Below are positions 43,444-55,800 of a DNA stretch of 64,000 nucleotides, in pieces. The DNA is from Sclerotinia nivalis (Eukaryota > Ascomycota > Leotiomycetes > Helotiales > Sclerotiniaceae). The stretch spans positions 1,240,001-1,304,000 of the forward strand of contig JAPEIS010000010.1 in the NCBI GenBank assembly GCA_029531795.1, given 5' to 3'. A program made the translations under genes and the position numbers. The notes beneath the pieces were generated by a model. That model was not told where the DNA came from. It made no database searches and worked only from the letters and a program-made list of their open reading frames with translations. Position 1 is the stretch's first letter. Each line of letters begins with the position of its first letter.

Positions 43444-46400
43444 TTAAGCCCATACCAGTTTCTTCACTTGGTGCCCCAGCATATCGAATAGTCCCGTGCT
43501 CTTCTTGGCCTCGGCCAAACTAATGATAGTACCCTCCTCTACGATGTTTTTTCTCTCCGGCCCAGCCTCTCTTATCGTTGCAATCTCAACCATTCTTCTA
43601 ATCTCTGAACAGACACTCTTCACCTGCTCGGCCTCGCTTACTCCTTCATCTGATACCGCCGATCTAGAGGGCAGAGCTTTGAATGCGAGAACCTTCATGG
43701 CATCTTTAGGTTCCGGCGCGGTTTGGTTCTGTAGACCTGAAATCAAATTCGCGAAACCGGCAGCGATTGGAGCAACAACAGAGTTGGTGCTAGATGCAGA
43801 TGCCGTTGTCGATGTTTTGTCTTCTAAAGACAATTTCGAAGAGGGAAATTCAGTAGCCATAGATCTCGTGTTCACACGAATAATATCATTCGAACCCGCC
43901 CTATACGTGACTACAATGCCGACATTCCTCTTCTCGTCTGCCTGAGCCTGTGACAATGTGCTCGTGATGTATGTTCCAAACTTAAGGCCGACCACTTGAT
44001 TCAAGCCCACTCTCACGAATGATGATACTTTCTCGATATTCCAGTCAAAATGGCACATATATAAGGCCGCATCTGTCAACAAGAGTACAGATTCCTCAAA
44101 AGGGCTAGATTTGATCGTGTTTGGTACTTGTGGGGTGAGAAATGTCCAGCCTCCGATAAATTCCTCACCATCATCCGCAACGACGAGTTTCTGAGATACA
44201 TCGATAGCCTGTTGTCTCATCTTTTGCATAGAGATGCCAGGATCGCCACTCATCATATTTGCTTCAAAGTCTTCGAAAACAAGGTAGCTTACATTTCCAA
44301 GCAGGAAATCAATGGCCGCTTGACTGAAGTAATCATTAACAATACTAAAATTAGTTAGCTTCTGAAGATCCGCTTCCAGGGAAGGCTAACTAACCCGCTG
44401 TAGAATCTAGAGATAGAAAGTCCCATGTCTGTCAAAGCACCTTTGTAATCCCGCTTTCTAGTACGAGTGAAGTCTCCCTTCAATGCTGCTGTAGAGGCAT
44501 ATTGCTTAGAGATAGCATCGCCATTGTCAGCCCACAAAGTGTTGAACCATTGTTGAGTTTGATCGACTTGTAGAGCAATATCTAGTCCCTCGTCCTTTAA
44601 CTGCATTTCAAGTGCTCGTTTTGCCACTGCACTTTGGACAACATTTGTTCGGTCCAAGCAATCCATACAATTAGTCCTTAGAACACCAGTCTGCTTCGAC
44701 ACAAGCTTCCCATCGACTTCTGAAGTATCCGAGAACGAGTCAAGCTTTTTGCCCAAAATATCCATAAGAAGGCTGACGTTCTCGAATTTCATGCCTTTAC
44801 ATATAGCGTGGAAATCAAACCACTCAAACCCAATGGATTTTTTATTCTCGCCTGCTCGGGACACATTGAGAAGAGTCATCAACTTCTCGTATTCTCCACC
44901 AACTATTGCCTCAGGTCCATGTTTCTCCACTAACGAAGCTACCTGGATGGCCCCGTAACGATCATTTATATTATCAAAATGCTTCTTGAAAGCTTCATAA
45001 TTTGTTTCGGTAGAGTGATGAACTTGTGGTACGGGTTTGAAAGAGTAGGGTGACTGGGAGAAGAAGAGGGGGACGCTTCCACGTATCTGGACGAACGAAT
45101 GGATCTTACTCGAAGGAGCCCAAGTAGAATCCGATAAAATTTGCTCCGTCTCCACACCATTGGCGGTATTGCCGTCCTCATCCACACCTCGACGAAGATA
45201 TCTAAGTCCGGCACGCTTAACCGACCTTCTAGACACTAATGTCAATAGATATGACCTATCTGTACTAACACGTGCTGTGGAGATTTGTTCATCGGAACTA
45301 TCTGTTGTGATCTCATTCAGTTCCATGGAAGTCTTCTCAGTGTCCGAACCTACAACAGGCTTTGGCGGATTGCTATCCATTACAAATGCCCGTTGTCCTA
45401 CGAAGCCCTGCATAAGAGGTAAGGCAAATGAAGCTTGCCCAGCATCAATAAATGGTAATAGAAGGTGTCGGTTCCAAAAGAAGAGTGGATCGACTTCCTT
45501 ATGCAATGGCAATTCAGAGTTTGTGTTCCTTTTATTGGCCAAACTTCTTGTAATATCATGATCGTAAGAAAAATAGTAACTCCGGGAGGTTCCAAACAAT
45601 ATTTGTGTTGTACGCAGTAACTTTGGCAGCATGCTCTCAGCAATATCCTGAATGTCCTTAACCTTGTCAGACTTTCCAACATCTTCAATGTCCCTGACCT
45701 TATCGGAAATCAAAACATCAGGTTCCCCTTCAGCATCCTTTGAAATGGTAGCTGCTACGTCGGCGGACCTGGCATCTTGCTCTCGTGCAGCATACGGTTC
45801 AGCGCTCATCCCCAGGTTCCTCTTCTGGTCCGCAGCCCACCCTTTCTTCGAAAACCATTTTTGAGCGAATCTTCCATATCCTCCCTTCTTCGAGATTACA
45901 TCTTCAGTCACACTGCTCGTTCTTGTATGTGTTTCTGTCGTTGTATCGTCCTCCACTTCGTCACTAACATTGACTTCGTCATCCTCGCTATCACTGTCGT
46001 CCAAGCCATGATCTTCAATACTACTCTTTAACAACCCCGCTCTCGTGTTGTTAATCGAGTTCTCCGCTTCGATTCTGGAAGCTAGAGGGGTCAAAGCCAC
46101 TTCAGTAACAACATATATAGGCTTTCCTTGTATTTGTGCGACTTGTTCCCTTTTCGTAATCGACATTAAGAAGGAGCTTTTAGAAACTGTCAAGAGACCT
46201 AGAGATGTCAGACATTTAGAGCACCTCAATGTCGCAAATACATACCGACAATCCCAAAGGCTTCAAAACCTTTGGCAGACGACCCCTCAGCATCCTGGGA
46301 ATCATCCAATGCTGGTCCGACATGCTTATCTTTATACGTGATCTTCGTTGCGGGGGCGGGGCGCTGGCCTTTTTGCGCCGTTGGTTGCAGAATCAAGCCA

Positions 46401-46444
46401 TCGATGGCGGCAAAGATAAGAAGCTTGCGAACGAGGCCAGGCAT
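43444..46444 (-). CDS. SAC-domain phosphoinositide phosphatase with hSac2 domain (INPP5F/Sac2-like)
   Basis: Three exons, 46444-46246, 46198-44395 and 44344-43444, give 967 aa. Introns are 47 and 50 bp. The Sac domain contains the catalytic CX5R-type motif in RTNCMDCLDRTNVVQ (about residue 600), preceded by LVSRRSVKRAGLRYLRRGVDEDGN and FVQIRGSVPLFFSQSPY, all family marks. After YSGIVNDYFSQAAIDFL comes a Sac2-type C-terminal region with GGWTFLTPQ and VLLLTDAALYMCHFDW. A long acidic, Ser-rich insert sits between residues 110 and 200. Such enzymes remove phosphate from PI4P or PI(4,5)P2 on endosomal or plasma membranes. No membrane helix is present, so recruitment is by other means. It is unlike ER Sac1. 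Confidence 0.9.
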
Positions 46445-47118
46445 ACTGGCAGTTTCTATATAATTATCATTGAGGGTTATGTAAGGTGAAGTTGGTGTTG
46501 AAAGGTGGAATTTAAGTTTGGAAAAGAAGGATTGATTAGCAGTTTTAGCTCTCACAAGATCAACACCACCACCAAACGGGAGGTGTCTCAATCACCATGG
46601 CATGTAATTATTCGTCACCACGATAAGACTCGCCTTGAAAAAGGTCTGAACCATTAATAGAACATTAATATTTTGATATGTATTTGATAGCCTTGAAGAC
46701 AGTTTGGTTGTTAAACGTGAATGAGGACGTTGAAAAATGTTGTGGAAACTGCTTTCTATATTAACAAGCTCACCGGGGACATTTCCTTGTTTTCTTTTCT
46801 TGCTAGAGGGGAATACGATGAACGAATAACAAAATTCCACGACGAAACATAATTGGGGATTTCCGCGATATCTTCACTCAGCCCTATCAAGTAAAACCCA
46901 AACGGCTCCTCAGTAAATATGTATGTAGTGATTTTCTATTTCAATATAATTCAAACAGTTTTGAATCGTAAAATCTGGGGTTATTCAAATCTAGCGCTAG
47001 TGTGAAATTTCTCAAGCGAAAATAATCTCTTCCACTGCAGAAGATTTCTCCTCAACTCCACAAACAGATCGATAACACTTCATATCCAACGAAAAAGCTT
47101 TGAATATCACCTTTCATC
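46445..47118. promoter_or_regulatory. Divergent promoter region, SAC phosphatase / rRNA methyltransferase
   Basis: 674 bp between divergent ATGs. The right end is A/C-rich, leader-like sequence before the methyltransferase ATG. No named element was recognised. Confidence 0.45.
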
Positions 47119-48342
47119 ATGGGTAAAAACGGAAAATTCGGTAAAGACTATGGAAAAGTGGTTGGTAAAGACCATACTGGACGTCCAGGATGGAAAGGTC
47201 CAGGATTCACAAAGAAAGCCGAACCAAAACCCAGGAAGGCAAAGCCAGAAGAGGAGAAAGATATACCTAAAGAATCTTTTCTTCCTGTGAAATTACAACA
47301 ACTCCTATTGAATGTTTTCAGAGACACATATTCAGATGTCATCGATTCTGATGAATTTCATCAGCTGTTGCAGGATGTTAAAGGAGCTTTATACGATAGA
47401 GACTTTAGTCGTGCGTTTGGAAAAGCAGAATATCTCGAAGTCTATTCTGCAAGATGGTCACCTAGCAGATCATTATGTTATGCTTCGATTCTTTTGGATC
47501 TTCAAGAACATTTTGGGGAAATTATGCCACGTGATGGGAGCGCTCAGATGGAAGTCGAATCCGAGGTAGCGAACGACGCTCCATCCACGACTTCTTCTAG
47601 GTCAAAATCACGAGTTGTCTCCATCGGTGGAGGGGCAGCAGAAGTCATCGCATTTGGAGGGGTTCTAAAGCATGGATTCAATGCTTCATTCACGGAAACG
47701 ACCTCACACACCACTGATGAAGCAATGGCTTCTCTCACTTTATCCGACGTAAATGATAATATCGAGTTGCTACTCGTCGATACAGCATCTTGGGCAAATG
47801 TTGTTAACAAACTTCACACCAGCATCACAACTCCTCCGCCAATATCTAAGTATGCGAGCGCATCTGCCAGAGAAGCAAATTCGGCTCTTGTTAAGCCCGA
47901 GGATTTCACGACAAAGTTCTTGGAACATGATGTACTAGAAATGAGTAAAACCGATCTTGGTAATCTATTTGGCAAAAACCCACTTCTTGTTACTTTATTC
48001 TTTACCTTGAATGAACTATACACTGCATCAATTAGCAAGACGACCACTTTCTTGCTGAATATTACGTCGGTTCTTCCAACAGGATCGCTTCTCCTAGTTG
48101 TGGATAGCCCGGGGTCATATTCAGAGACCAAAGTTGGAACGGAAGAGAAGAAATATCCAATGAAGTTTCTGCTTGACCATTTTTTGATTGAGACACAAAA
48201 GTCTAGGGGAAAAGAGAGCATCCCTGACTGGGTGAAAATCCATTCCGAGGACTCTCAGTGGTTTAGATTGCCTGAAAGCCTTCGATATCCGATTCCATTG
48301 GAAAACATGCGATACCAGGTACATCTTTACCGTCGTTCATAA
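47119..48342 (+). CDS. BMT6: 25S rRNA uridine-N3 methyltransferase, BMT6-like
   Basis: Intronless, 407 aa. The N-terminus is the nucleolar-type basic stretch MGKNGKFGKDYGK followed by PGWKGPGFTKK and a Lys/Glu-rich tail. The catalytic part has the SAM-binding glycine loop RVVSIGGGAAEVIAFGG, then IELLLVDTASWANVV for the second strand, and FFTLNELYTASISKTTTFLLNI and LLVVDSPGSYSE. These match the fungal family that methylates a uridine (U2843 in yeast numbering) in the large-subunit rRNA. It should act in the nucleolus during ribosome assembly. The assignment rests on motif order; the related BMT5 family is built differently at the N-terminus. Confidence 0.85.
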   Translation: MGKNGKFGKDYGKVVGKDHTGRPGWKGPGFTKKAEPKPRKAKPEEEKDIPKESFLPVKLQQLLLNVFRDTYSDVIDSDEFHQLLQDVKGALYDRDFSRAFGKAEYLEVYSARWSPSRSLCYASILLDLQEHFGEIMPRDGSAQMEVESEVANDAPSTTSSRSKSRVVSIGGGAAEVIAFGGVLKHGFNASFTETTSHTTDEAMASLTLSDVNDNIELLLVDTASWANVVNKLHTSITTPPPISKYASASAREANSALVKPEDFTTKFLEHDVLEMSKTDLGNLFGKNPLLVTLFFTLNELYTASISKTTTFLLNITSVLPTGSLLLVVDSPGSYSETKVGTEEKKYPMKFLLDHFLIETQKSRGKESIPDWVKIHSEDSQWFRLPESLRYPIPLENMRYQVHLYRRS

Positions 48343-48465
48343 AAAATGGCGATTTCGATAGCAGCAATCACAATAGGGACATGGATTTTGAGCGTGATAT
48401 CATAATTCATTATTCATAGAAGATCATGTCAAGGTAATCATAAAATGCTAAATCCAACCCGTTGG

Positions 48466-50250
48466 CTAGTACCGACTAAACATCAAAGGTACCAATGCGG
48501 TACTACTCTCATGACCGAAAAATCCTATGGACTTCTTTGGCGATGAGCATGAAGCTCCTAATTGCAAAGGCTTAGGCCAGGCTGTCAATACCCGTTCTTT
48601 TTTATCTTGAGTCTTGCAAAATTCTTTGCCAAGTTGCTTCAACACGGCTTCTCTTGCCTTCTTCAAAGCAGTCATCCTCTTCTCAGGATCGTCAATCAAT
48701 TCCTGTTGCGCATCCTCCTTCTCAAAGTTACGCTGAACGCCTTGTATGTTGGGATTGAAAGTCATTGGCTGTAATAACTCGACTGAAGGCGCAGCTATTA
48801 GTATTGGAGCTGAAACCTTTAGCTTTACCTCTTCATCAGGATCATCATCATCCTCATTCCTTTCCTTCTCCTTTTGCTTATGCTTACGTCTTCGTCTACG
48901 ATGATGCGATCTCTTTTTCTTAAGCTTTGTACCAGTTATCGACGACTCCTTCATACCAGCCAACGTTACCTTAGACAAAGTATCAAGAACCTCGGGCGCC
49001 TCCTCAATGTCATATAAATCACTTCCACTTTGATATTGCAAACTTTCAACTTCCGACCCACTCGGCTGAGACAACCACTCTTCACTTCCTCGACTATTTC
49101 TCGACGTCAGAGGTGCCAATGCCCGTTCCCAAGTCCCACCATTAATCAACGACGTGTTCTCGAAATCGAATTCTTTCACGGTGTGTCGATGTTCATAGAC
49201 AAAATCCGCGACTTGCTGTTCCGACATCGTAGCATTCCTCACTTGCATATATCGCAATTTTGGAAATACCATCGGTGGCCTTGGAGGAGCAGCTGGTAAT
49301 GGCGACATTGGGGACGTCACTTCTCCAAATAACTTCACCGTCTTTCTTGGAGGTGCGAATAGCGGATCTCTAGATAAAGAGAATGGGCAAGGACCTTTCC
49401 TTCCATTCCACCCAAAACTCACTTTCTCCAAATGCGGCGCGAAATTCCGAATATAATCATCGAGAATCTTCAAATGATCGCGACCAGGTAATAAACTCTG
49501 GAAATCCCATGAATCCATCGTTATACTGAGTTTTCGTACTTGTCTCCATCGTCGTCCTGCAGATGGCGTACATCCGAATCCAGGCATGTGGCGCAAATAT
49601 TGAAGTCCAGATGGATGAATGTGAATAGACAATTTCTCCAACTTCAGTAGCGGTGCTCGCTCAATAGCAATGCGCAAGCTTATAAGTGCATAATCCACAA
49701 TGTCTCTCCTATACCTCTGTGCCGGATCTTGATCTGGACATGAAATCGTTAGATGACGTAGATTGGGTATATGAGATAGCGCTTTAATAAACGCGGGAAT
49801 ATTTGTCGCGGCGTGGAAGAGTGGTGGATATTGTTGCGTTAATATCTCACCTAATTCTGGACATCCGTATTTCGGACGTCGATTACTAGGTCTTTCATCG
49901 TGAGAAGCTATGCTGGTATGAGGAGTATACAAAAAGCTAATCTCCTGACCAGTGATGGGGTTTAGTAGAGGGGGCAAAAATGTAGCATTGGTATGCGGCA
50001 TGTAGAATATGAGGTGTTGGATATATTTTCCGATCCGAGAGAGAGCTTCCAGACGAGAGGGACGGGTGAGCGAGGTGGGAGTAAAGGTTATACGGGTTCG
50101 GAGAAAGACGTTGCTGGTTATTAAGGTGCAGATTTCCTGGGATACAAGGCGGAGGGAACATTGCGAGGAGGTGTCTAGGTGGGTGAGAATGTTGCTGAGG
50201 ATGCTGCGGGATCGCCAAAGGCGGTTGACTGTTGTGCTGGTGGTGGCCAT
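48466..50250 (-). CDS. F-box-like / leucine-rich protein, fungal, unknown target
   Basis: Intronless, 594 aa. The start shows an F-box-like helix run (SILSNILTHLDTSSQCSLRLVSQEICTLI), where FBX domains bind Skp1. A series of LRR-like strands follows: LSHIPNLRHLTISCPD, LLKLEKLSIHIHPSGLQYLRHMPG and WRQVRKLSITMDSW, then FAPHLEKVSFGWNG and FPKLRYMQVRNATMS. The region from about 430 is acidic then very basic (KKKRSHHRRRRRKHK), which could be a nuclear or nucleolar signal. The C-terminal 100 residues include FNPNIQGVQRNFEKEDAQQELIDDPEKRM, a conserved fungal block. An SCF ubiquitin-ligase adaptor role is inferred. Substrate is unknown. Confidence 0.82.
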   Translation of the reverse strand: MATTSTTVNRLWRSRSILSNILTHLDTSSQCSLRLVSQEICTLITSNVFLRTRITFTPTSLTRPSRLEALSRIGKYIQHLIFYMPHTNATFLPPLLNPITGQEISFLYTPHTSIASHDERPSNRRPKYGCPELGEILTQQYPPLFHAATNIPAFIKALSHIPNLRHLTISCPDQDPAQRYRRDIVDYALISLRIAIERAPLLKLEKLSIHIHPSGLQYLRHMPGFGCTPSAGRRWRQVRKLSITMDSWDFQSLLPGRDHLKILDDYIRNFAPHLEKVSFGWNGRKGPCPFSLSRDPLFAPPRKTVKLFGEVTSPMSPLPAAPPRPPMVFPKLRYMQVRNATMSEQQVADFVYEHRHTVKEFDFENTSLINGGTWERALAPLTSRNSRGSEEWLSQPSGSEVESLQYQSGSDLYDIEEAPEVLDTLSKVTLAGMKESSITGTKLKKKRSHHRRRRRKHKQKEKERNEDDDDPDEEVKLKVSAPILIAAPSVELLQPMTFNPNIQGVQRNFEKEDAQQELIDDPEKRMTALKKAREAVLKQLGKEFCKTQDKKERVLTAWPKPLQLGASCSSPKKSIGFFGHESSTALVPLMFSRY

Positions 50251-52899
50251 AACTTGCGCGTATCGTTGGGGAAAGGAATTGAAAGGGATAAGAGGTCAAG
50301 TCCTGCTTGATGTTGATACTTAGATATCGCCGATAATCCTTTGAAGTGCGTTATAAATGAGGATTTGGTATTTGAAAGATCAGTTGAGACGGGAAGGCCA
50401 ACCGACTCCAAATTCCAAATGAATGAATAGACAATTCCAAATGCTCTCCCAAGGATATAATCTCCCTCAATCACAATGACAATGACAATAACAAAAATAC
50501 CTCGTTGTCATCAACCGCAATTGAGTTGTGTAACCTTGCTACCTCAAAAAATCAATCACAGATTCCCAACTCAAATGAAACCAAAAAATTACGAAACAAC
50601 AAGAAACAACCTCAGTCTCCTCCTTCATATACTCCACATAACCCACACAAAATTCCCCAAATTTCGTCCTTCCCGTCATCCCAAAATCCCGCATAGAAAA
50701 ATGCATCGTACCTCACTCAGCCGTCCCACCCACTAACACAAACCTCTGACTCACACATCTTTCCGACGCACAACATCCCAGGTGCCTGCCTGCCTGCACA
50801 TATATACGACTTATTTGCCGGCGCAACACTAAACGCGAAATCACCACGAAATATACATGCATGAGCGAGCGCGATAGCCGCGATGAGTGGATGAGTTATA
50901 CATATATGTGCATGCCATGGAAAGAAACTCATGCAGATGTATATCGAGAGATCTTGGCCATAGGTTTTTGGTCATGGTGCGGGGGTAATTATATTACTGG
51001 GTATGTATGTATATGTAGGGGTTGGAGGGTATGGAAATCTTACGGGGTGAAATGTTTCAAGAGTGGTGATTGGAAAAAAGAGTTCAGGAGGCGGGGGTAT
51101 TGAATTGAAACTTTCACTAGCGACGGAGTGAGTTTGTATGGGTGTGCTGGGTTTGTTGGGGAAGTGCGATGTCAGTTGTGTGAAGCTAATTCCGTAGACG
51201 AGAATGAAGGTGAAGGGGCTGGATTGGATTGGATGTAAATGTCTTCGTTCCATGCACCTTCTATGGAAAGTTTAATCGAATGAGATACTAACCTTAAAAC
51301 AACGCGTGGGATAAACGCGAAAGACACGCGCTTGTTTTGAACTTTAATCAATATCGCTATTTTGATATCATATTATTGTGTTGTGTTGTGTTTTGTATTG
51401 TGTATTTTACATTCTGATTTCGTCGTGTTTTTGGTTGTCTAGTAAATTTGACCTTGTGAAGGTATACGCAGTATGGTGCTCAATTCCTCTGGACTAGCCC
51501 GAAAGACACCGAGTTCATTGTTCAATAGATGAATCATTTTGTCGCCGAGAAGCATTGATTTAGATAATCTTACAACTATTCACATACCTCTTATCCCTAA
51601 CTCCCATCACTCTTAATTCCAATTACAAACAGGGAGACTAACTCACTATATCCAAAAGTCCCTCTCCATAACATCGGACATATCGCAATACTGTTATACA
51701 TAACAATCACAAATCACACTTTCTCCCACCTATACCCCCGACTTTTCATTTCCCTCCATTAAATCCACCATACTACTAGAACTACAGCCAACCACCATCC
51801 AATCCAAATTCTACCTCTCTATATGATCTTAATTCAATAGAAAGGATTGAATGAATGAATGTTCAAACTTCAGAACGATTTGGATGTTTAATCCGAATTA
51901 ATCCGAATTGATCTGAAGTGATTTGAGATAGTTTGAAAGTCCAAATCCAAAGCAATTATATAAGGTTAAACAACACTGAACACGATAGGAGTTTCTCACA
52001 CTTCTATTATACATCCCTTCTTTGGGATGATGTGTCCAAGCCGAAGGAGGACCCACGATGAAGACTTGATGATGATTCATACGCACGCGCTATTTACTCA
52101 TGTTTTCTTCCTTGTTGTTTACAATGTATTCGTCGTTCTTTTCGCGCGCAACATTCACGTTGCCTCACGCATTCCATTCAAAAACTGTACGAGAGAAAAA
52201 AAAACGAGCGAGGAATTGATGCCATTGTTTCCATGCATCAAAACATCTCCTCCAATCCTACTACTATGCTAAGACAATCCCGTGCTATGCACTCTTCAAC
52301 TTCGTGTATACTCCCATACCATCAATCGCCTCTATCATTTCTAAGATCCTATCCAAATCAAACTCCTTCTTTACCCCACCTACGCATCCATCCATCCATT
52401 CACCCACCCACTACATCCTATCATCGTTCATCTTTCATTATTCTGTCATGCCGCTATTAGAACTTCCAACTCCAGATTCCAATCAATTCCACACCCATCC
52501 ATCTGAAATGAAGCGTTCTCCGACTGTTTCGAAAATACAAAGTTTAAATAAAAAGAAAAGGCCAACCAATCATACCAAACAACCACGCCCAGTGAACTTT
52601 TGTATCAAATCGTCTCATTGGTCTTCCCGTGTTCGCTCCAAACGCCATTATGAAATATTTTAATCAGTACTTGATGTGCCTATAACCAATGGTTTCCCTC
52701 GAGATACAATTTCGGAGGATTTAGCTGGATAAAGAAAATTCGTGTCATTCGAATCGCGCGCGATAAATATTAAAATGCTTACTCGTGTATAGTGAGCGGG
52801 GTATCCTGATGAAAATACAAAGATAAGTAGAATGCAGAATTAAAACAAATTATATTTGTTGTGTTGTGTTGAGTTGTGATGTGATGTGGTTATGTTATG
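50251..52899. other. 2.6-kb intergenic region with simple repeats, upstream of the F-box gene
   Basis: It lies between two minus-strand genes. Many short frames occur on both strands without recognisable content. TGTGT-type runs near 51375-51405 and CATC repeats near 52386-52399 are simple sequence. It probably includes the F-box promoter and the SLN1 3' UTR. Nothing else is supported. Confidence 0.5.
52855..52899. repeat. GTTGT/GATGT degenerate repeat at the SLN1 stop codon
   Basis: A run of TTGTG, GATGT and TTATG words ends at the stop codon (52900-52902) of the minus-strand kinase gene. On the minus strand it is an ACAAC/ACATC-rich 3' UTR start. Confidence 0.6.
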
Positions 52900-55800
52900 T
52901 TATGTAGTGGTGGAAGGTAAGGATGGTGAAGGAGTTCCGTTGGTTTTGAGGAGGTCAGTATCGGAATTTGACGACGGAGTGGATGTCGAGGTAGATGTTG
53001 GGCCCGTGTCTTGTTTTTTCGAGGCTTGACCTTTTTCGGGCGTGCTTTTACGAGTGAGGGAGGAATCTTCCGTCTCTTCTGGAATGGTGGCAAACTTCTT
53101 AAGAACTTGCTTGAGAGCTGGTCGTCGAATCGGTTTACTGCGAATGATTAGTTCTGGCCGTAGTTAAAGTAGGTAAACTGAGAACAAACCTTAGAAAATG
53201 ATCCATTCCCGACTCATAGCATTCTTTAACATTACTCTCTTCGGCGAAAGCAGTTAATGCTACAATTGGAGCAGAGTAACCCATTTCTCTGATTAATCTC
53301 GTGCTTTGCAGTCCATCAAGATTTGGCATTTGAATGTCCATGAAGATCAAGTTGAAGAATTTGCCCTCTTCCATACTTTGCTTTACCATGTCGTATGCCT
53401 CCTGACCATCCTTGGCGATTACCACATCATACACATCCTCAAGTTTAAGCATGCGAAGAACCACCTCTTGATTGACAAGATTGTCTTCAGCAACCAAAAC
53501 TCTTATTTTCTTGTCCCTTGATTTCTCTTTGGCGGCACGATCGAGTGCAGCGAGTTGAGTTTTTGCGCTACCTTCGTTTGGTGGAGGTGTAGGGGATGAT
53601 GTAAAAAACGGCTGTCTTAACCCAACCAATCGAGGTTGAGTATCTATGGAATAGCCTACGCCATTAGAACCCTTTCCAGGAGAGCCAACAGCAGTCGACG
53701 CATCAATAGAACCTTTGGGAGTATGGCGATCAAATTCTGGTTGTGAAACTACGCTTGCGGGTCGAGAGCCAATAACATCTGAACTAGAAGTACTTGGCGC
53801 TCGCTCCTTGATGAATCTCAATGGTATTTGAACATTGAATGTGGATCCTTCTCCAAGTGTACTGACGAGAGAAATAGAACCACCCATCAGGCCAGCTAAT
53901 TGGGAGCAAATACTCAATCCTAGTCCTGTTCCTCCATATTTCCTGTTTAATCCCAGATCAGCCTGTACGAAAGGTTCGAAGACTCGCTCCTGTAGATGCT
54001 CTGGAATACCAGGCCCGGTATCCTCAACCTCTATTGAAAACCACAAAGTCCTAGTATTATTAGGTGGCGGAGTGGCCGATCTTTCATTTAGTTGGATACG
54101 AGCTCTTGGATCCATAGGATTGATCACAAGTGCAGTACCGGCTGGCTTGGCACCAGATGTCGTCCGTGATATTTGTCCTGATGCATACGTTGAAGTGTAC
54201 CCTGAAGCATTCGAGCCAGAGCCATTGCGAGCTCTAGCATTCTTCCTTTGTGAGCTCTGCTTCGAACCCATGGAATTTCGGCTATTAATACCATCAGATA
54301 ATGACTCCAATTCACCCATACATCTGATTCTGACTTCCACTTTACCCCCTGGTGGTGTGAATTTGAGACTGTTGCTGACTAAATTGATTATGATTTGAAG
54401 AATCCTGTGTTGATCTCCCCATAAACACATATCCTTCAATCTACCAATACCATTAGGGCCCAGAGCTGGCAAGGGCTTTCCGGCTGGGTTCTCAATCGTG
54501 GCTCCATCCGTACTTTCGGTACCCAAAAAGTGAACTCCGAAGTTGATACCGCCTTCGTCCACTTGTTTTCGGAAAATGTTCTTGATTTGCTCTTTGACAT
54601 CAGACAGACGAAACTCTTTTTCTTCTAAATTCAATTGTTGCCCGATCTGATTCTTACTGAAAGTCAAAAGATCATTGAGCAAATTCAGTAAGAGATCGCC
54701 AGATTTATAAACCGTCTTTAGTGAACGTTTAATGCTTGGCAAATCATCTTCACCCATGCATACAGCACACAATCCTAATATGCCGTTCAATGGAGTTTTC
54801 AATTCGTGAGAGATGTTAGCAATGAATAATGTCTTGCTCTCATTTGCGGCCTCTGCAGCCTTCTTGGAATGTTCGAGTTGTTCTGTACGCTCAGCCACCT
54901 TGGATTCGAGACTCGTGTATTGTAGCAACAACTCGTCGCTCATTTCGTTAAATTTCGAAGTTAAATCAGTAAGTTCGTCGTGTATCAAATGCTTTCGATC
55001 TAGAACCTTCCCAGGAATTTTGAAATCTCTTCGTCTATCCGCCTCCGATTTTTCCGCTCTCGGCACGCGCCGACCTGAATGTGTTAATTTTCGCAACCGA
55101 ACAAAAAATCCCGTCTTCTTAGATCCACTCGAGTTACCCTCGCCGACTTCTTCATCGCCGTATGGCTCGTCATCTATACTTGGACGTGGAGTGTAGCCAG
55201 GTGGTTGAATGGAATGTTTCGTGGCATCTCTTAGTCTTCTGATTGGACGAACACTGAAATGAGCCATTGGTATAACCTTGTCGTTATTAGCAATTTTGAA
55301 TGGAAATAACTCATCCAATTCGCTAGAGAATGAATAGCCTCTAAACAATGAATTGCCACTAGAACAACAATCCTTCGCCGAACAATGAATCGTCACTAAA
55401 CGATGAATTGTATAAAGGATACATTGAAAATCATGAGTTAGCAACTTACCACAAGAAGAATCAACCCAAATGTACCAAAAACACATGCAAGTAAAATATT
55501 CCTAAGCCTGATGATGGGTTCCCAAGCTTCAGAATGAGCTTGTTCTACTATCAAAAGCCAATCAACCAAATCACTCTGTGGTCTCGCCCAGCCTACAGCG
55601 ACTTTTTCTCCTTGCTCGTTTGTGGTTGTGATATAACTACTGGCATTATTGACTTTCGGGTTCCGTTCTCCGAACCCATGTAAAATGGCCGGATATTGAC
55701 CTTCGCTAAAGTTCGAGGTTCCGTATTTAGTTAAGTTCGAATTGTAGACCGAGTGTCTATCGGTTTGTCCAGCAAGAGGATATGGGGGAAAGACATATTT

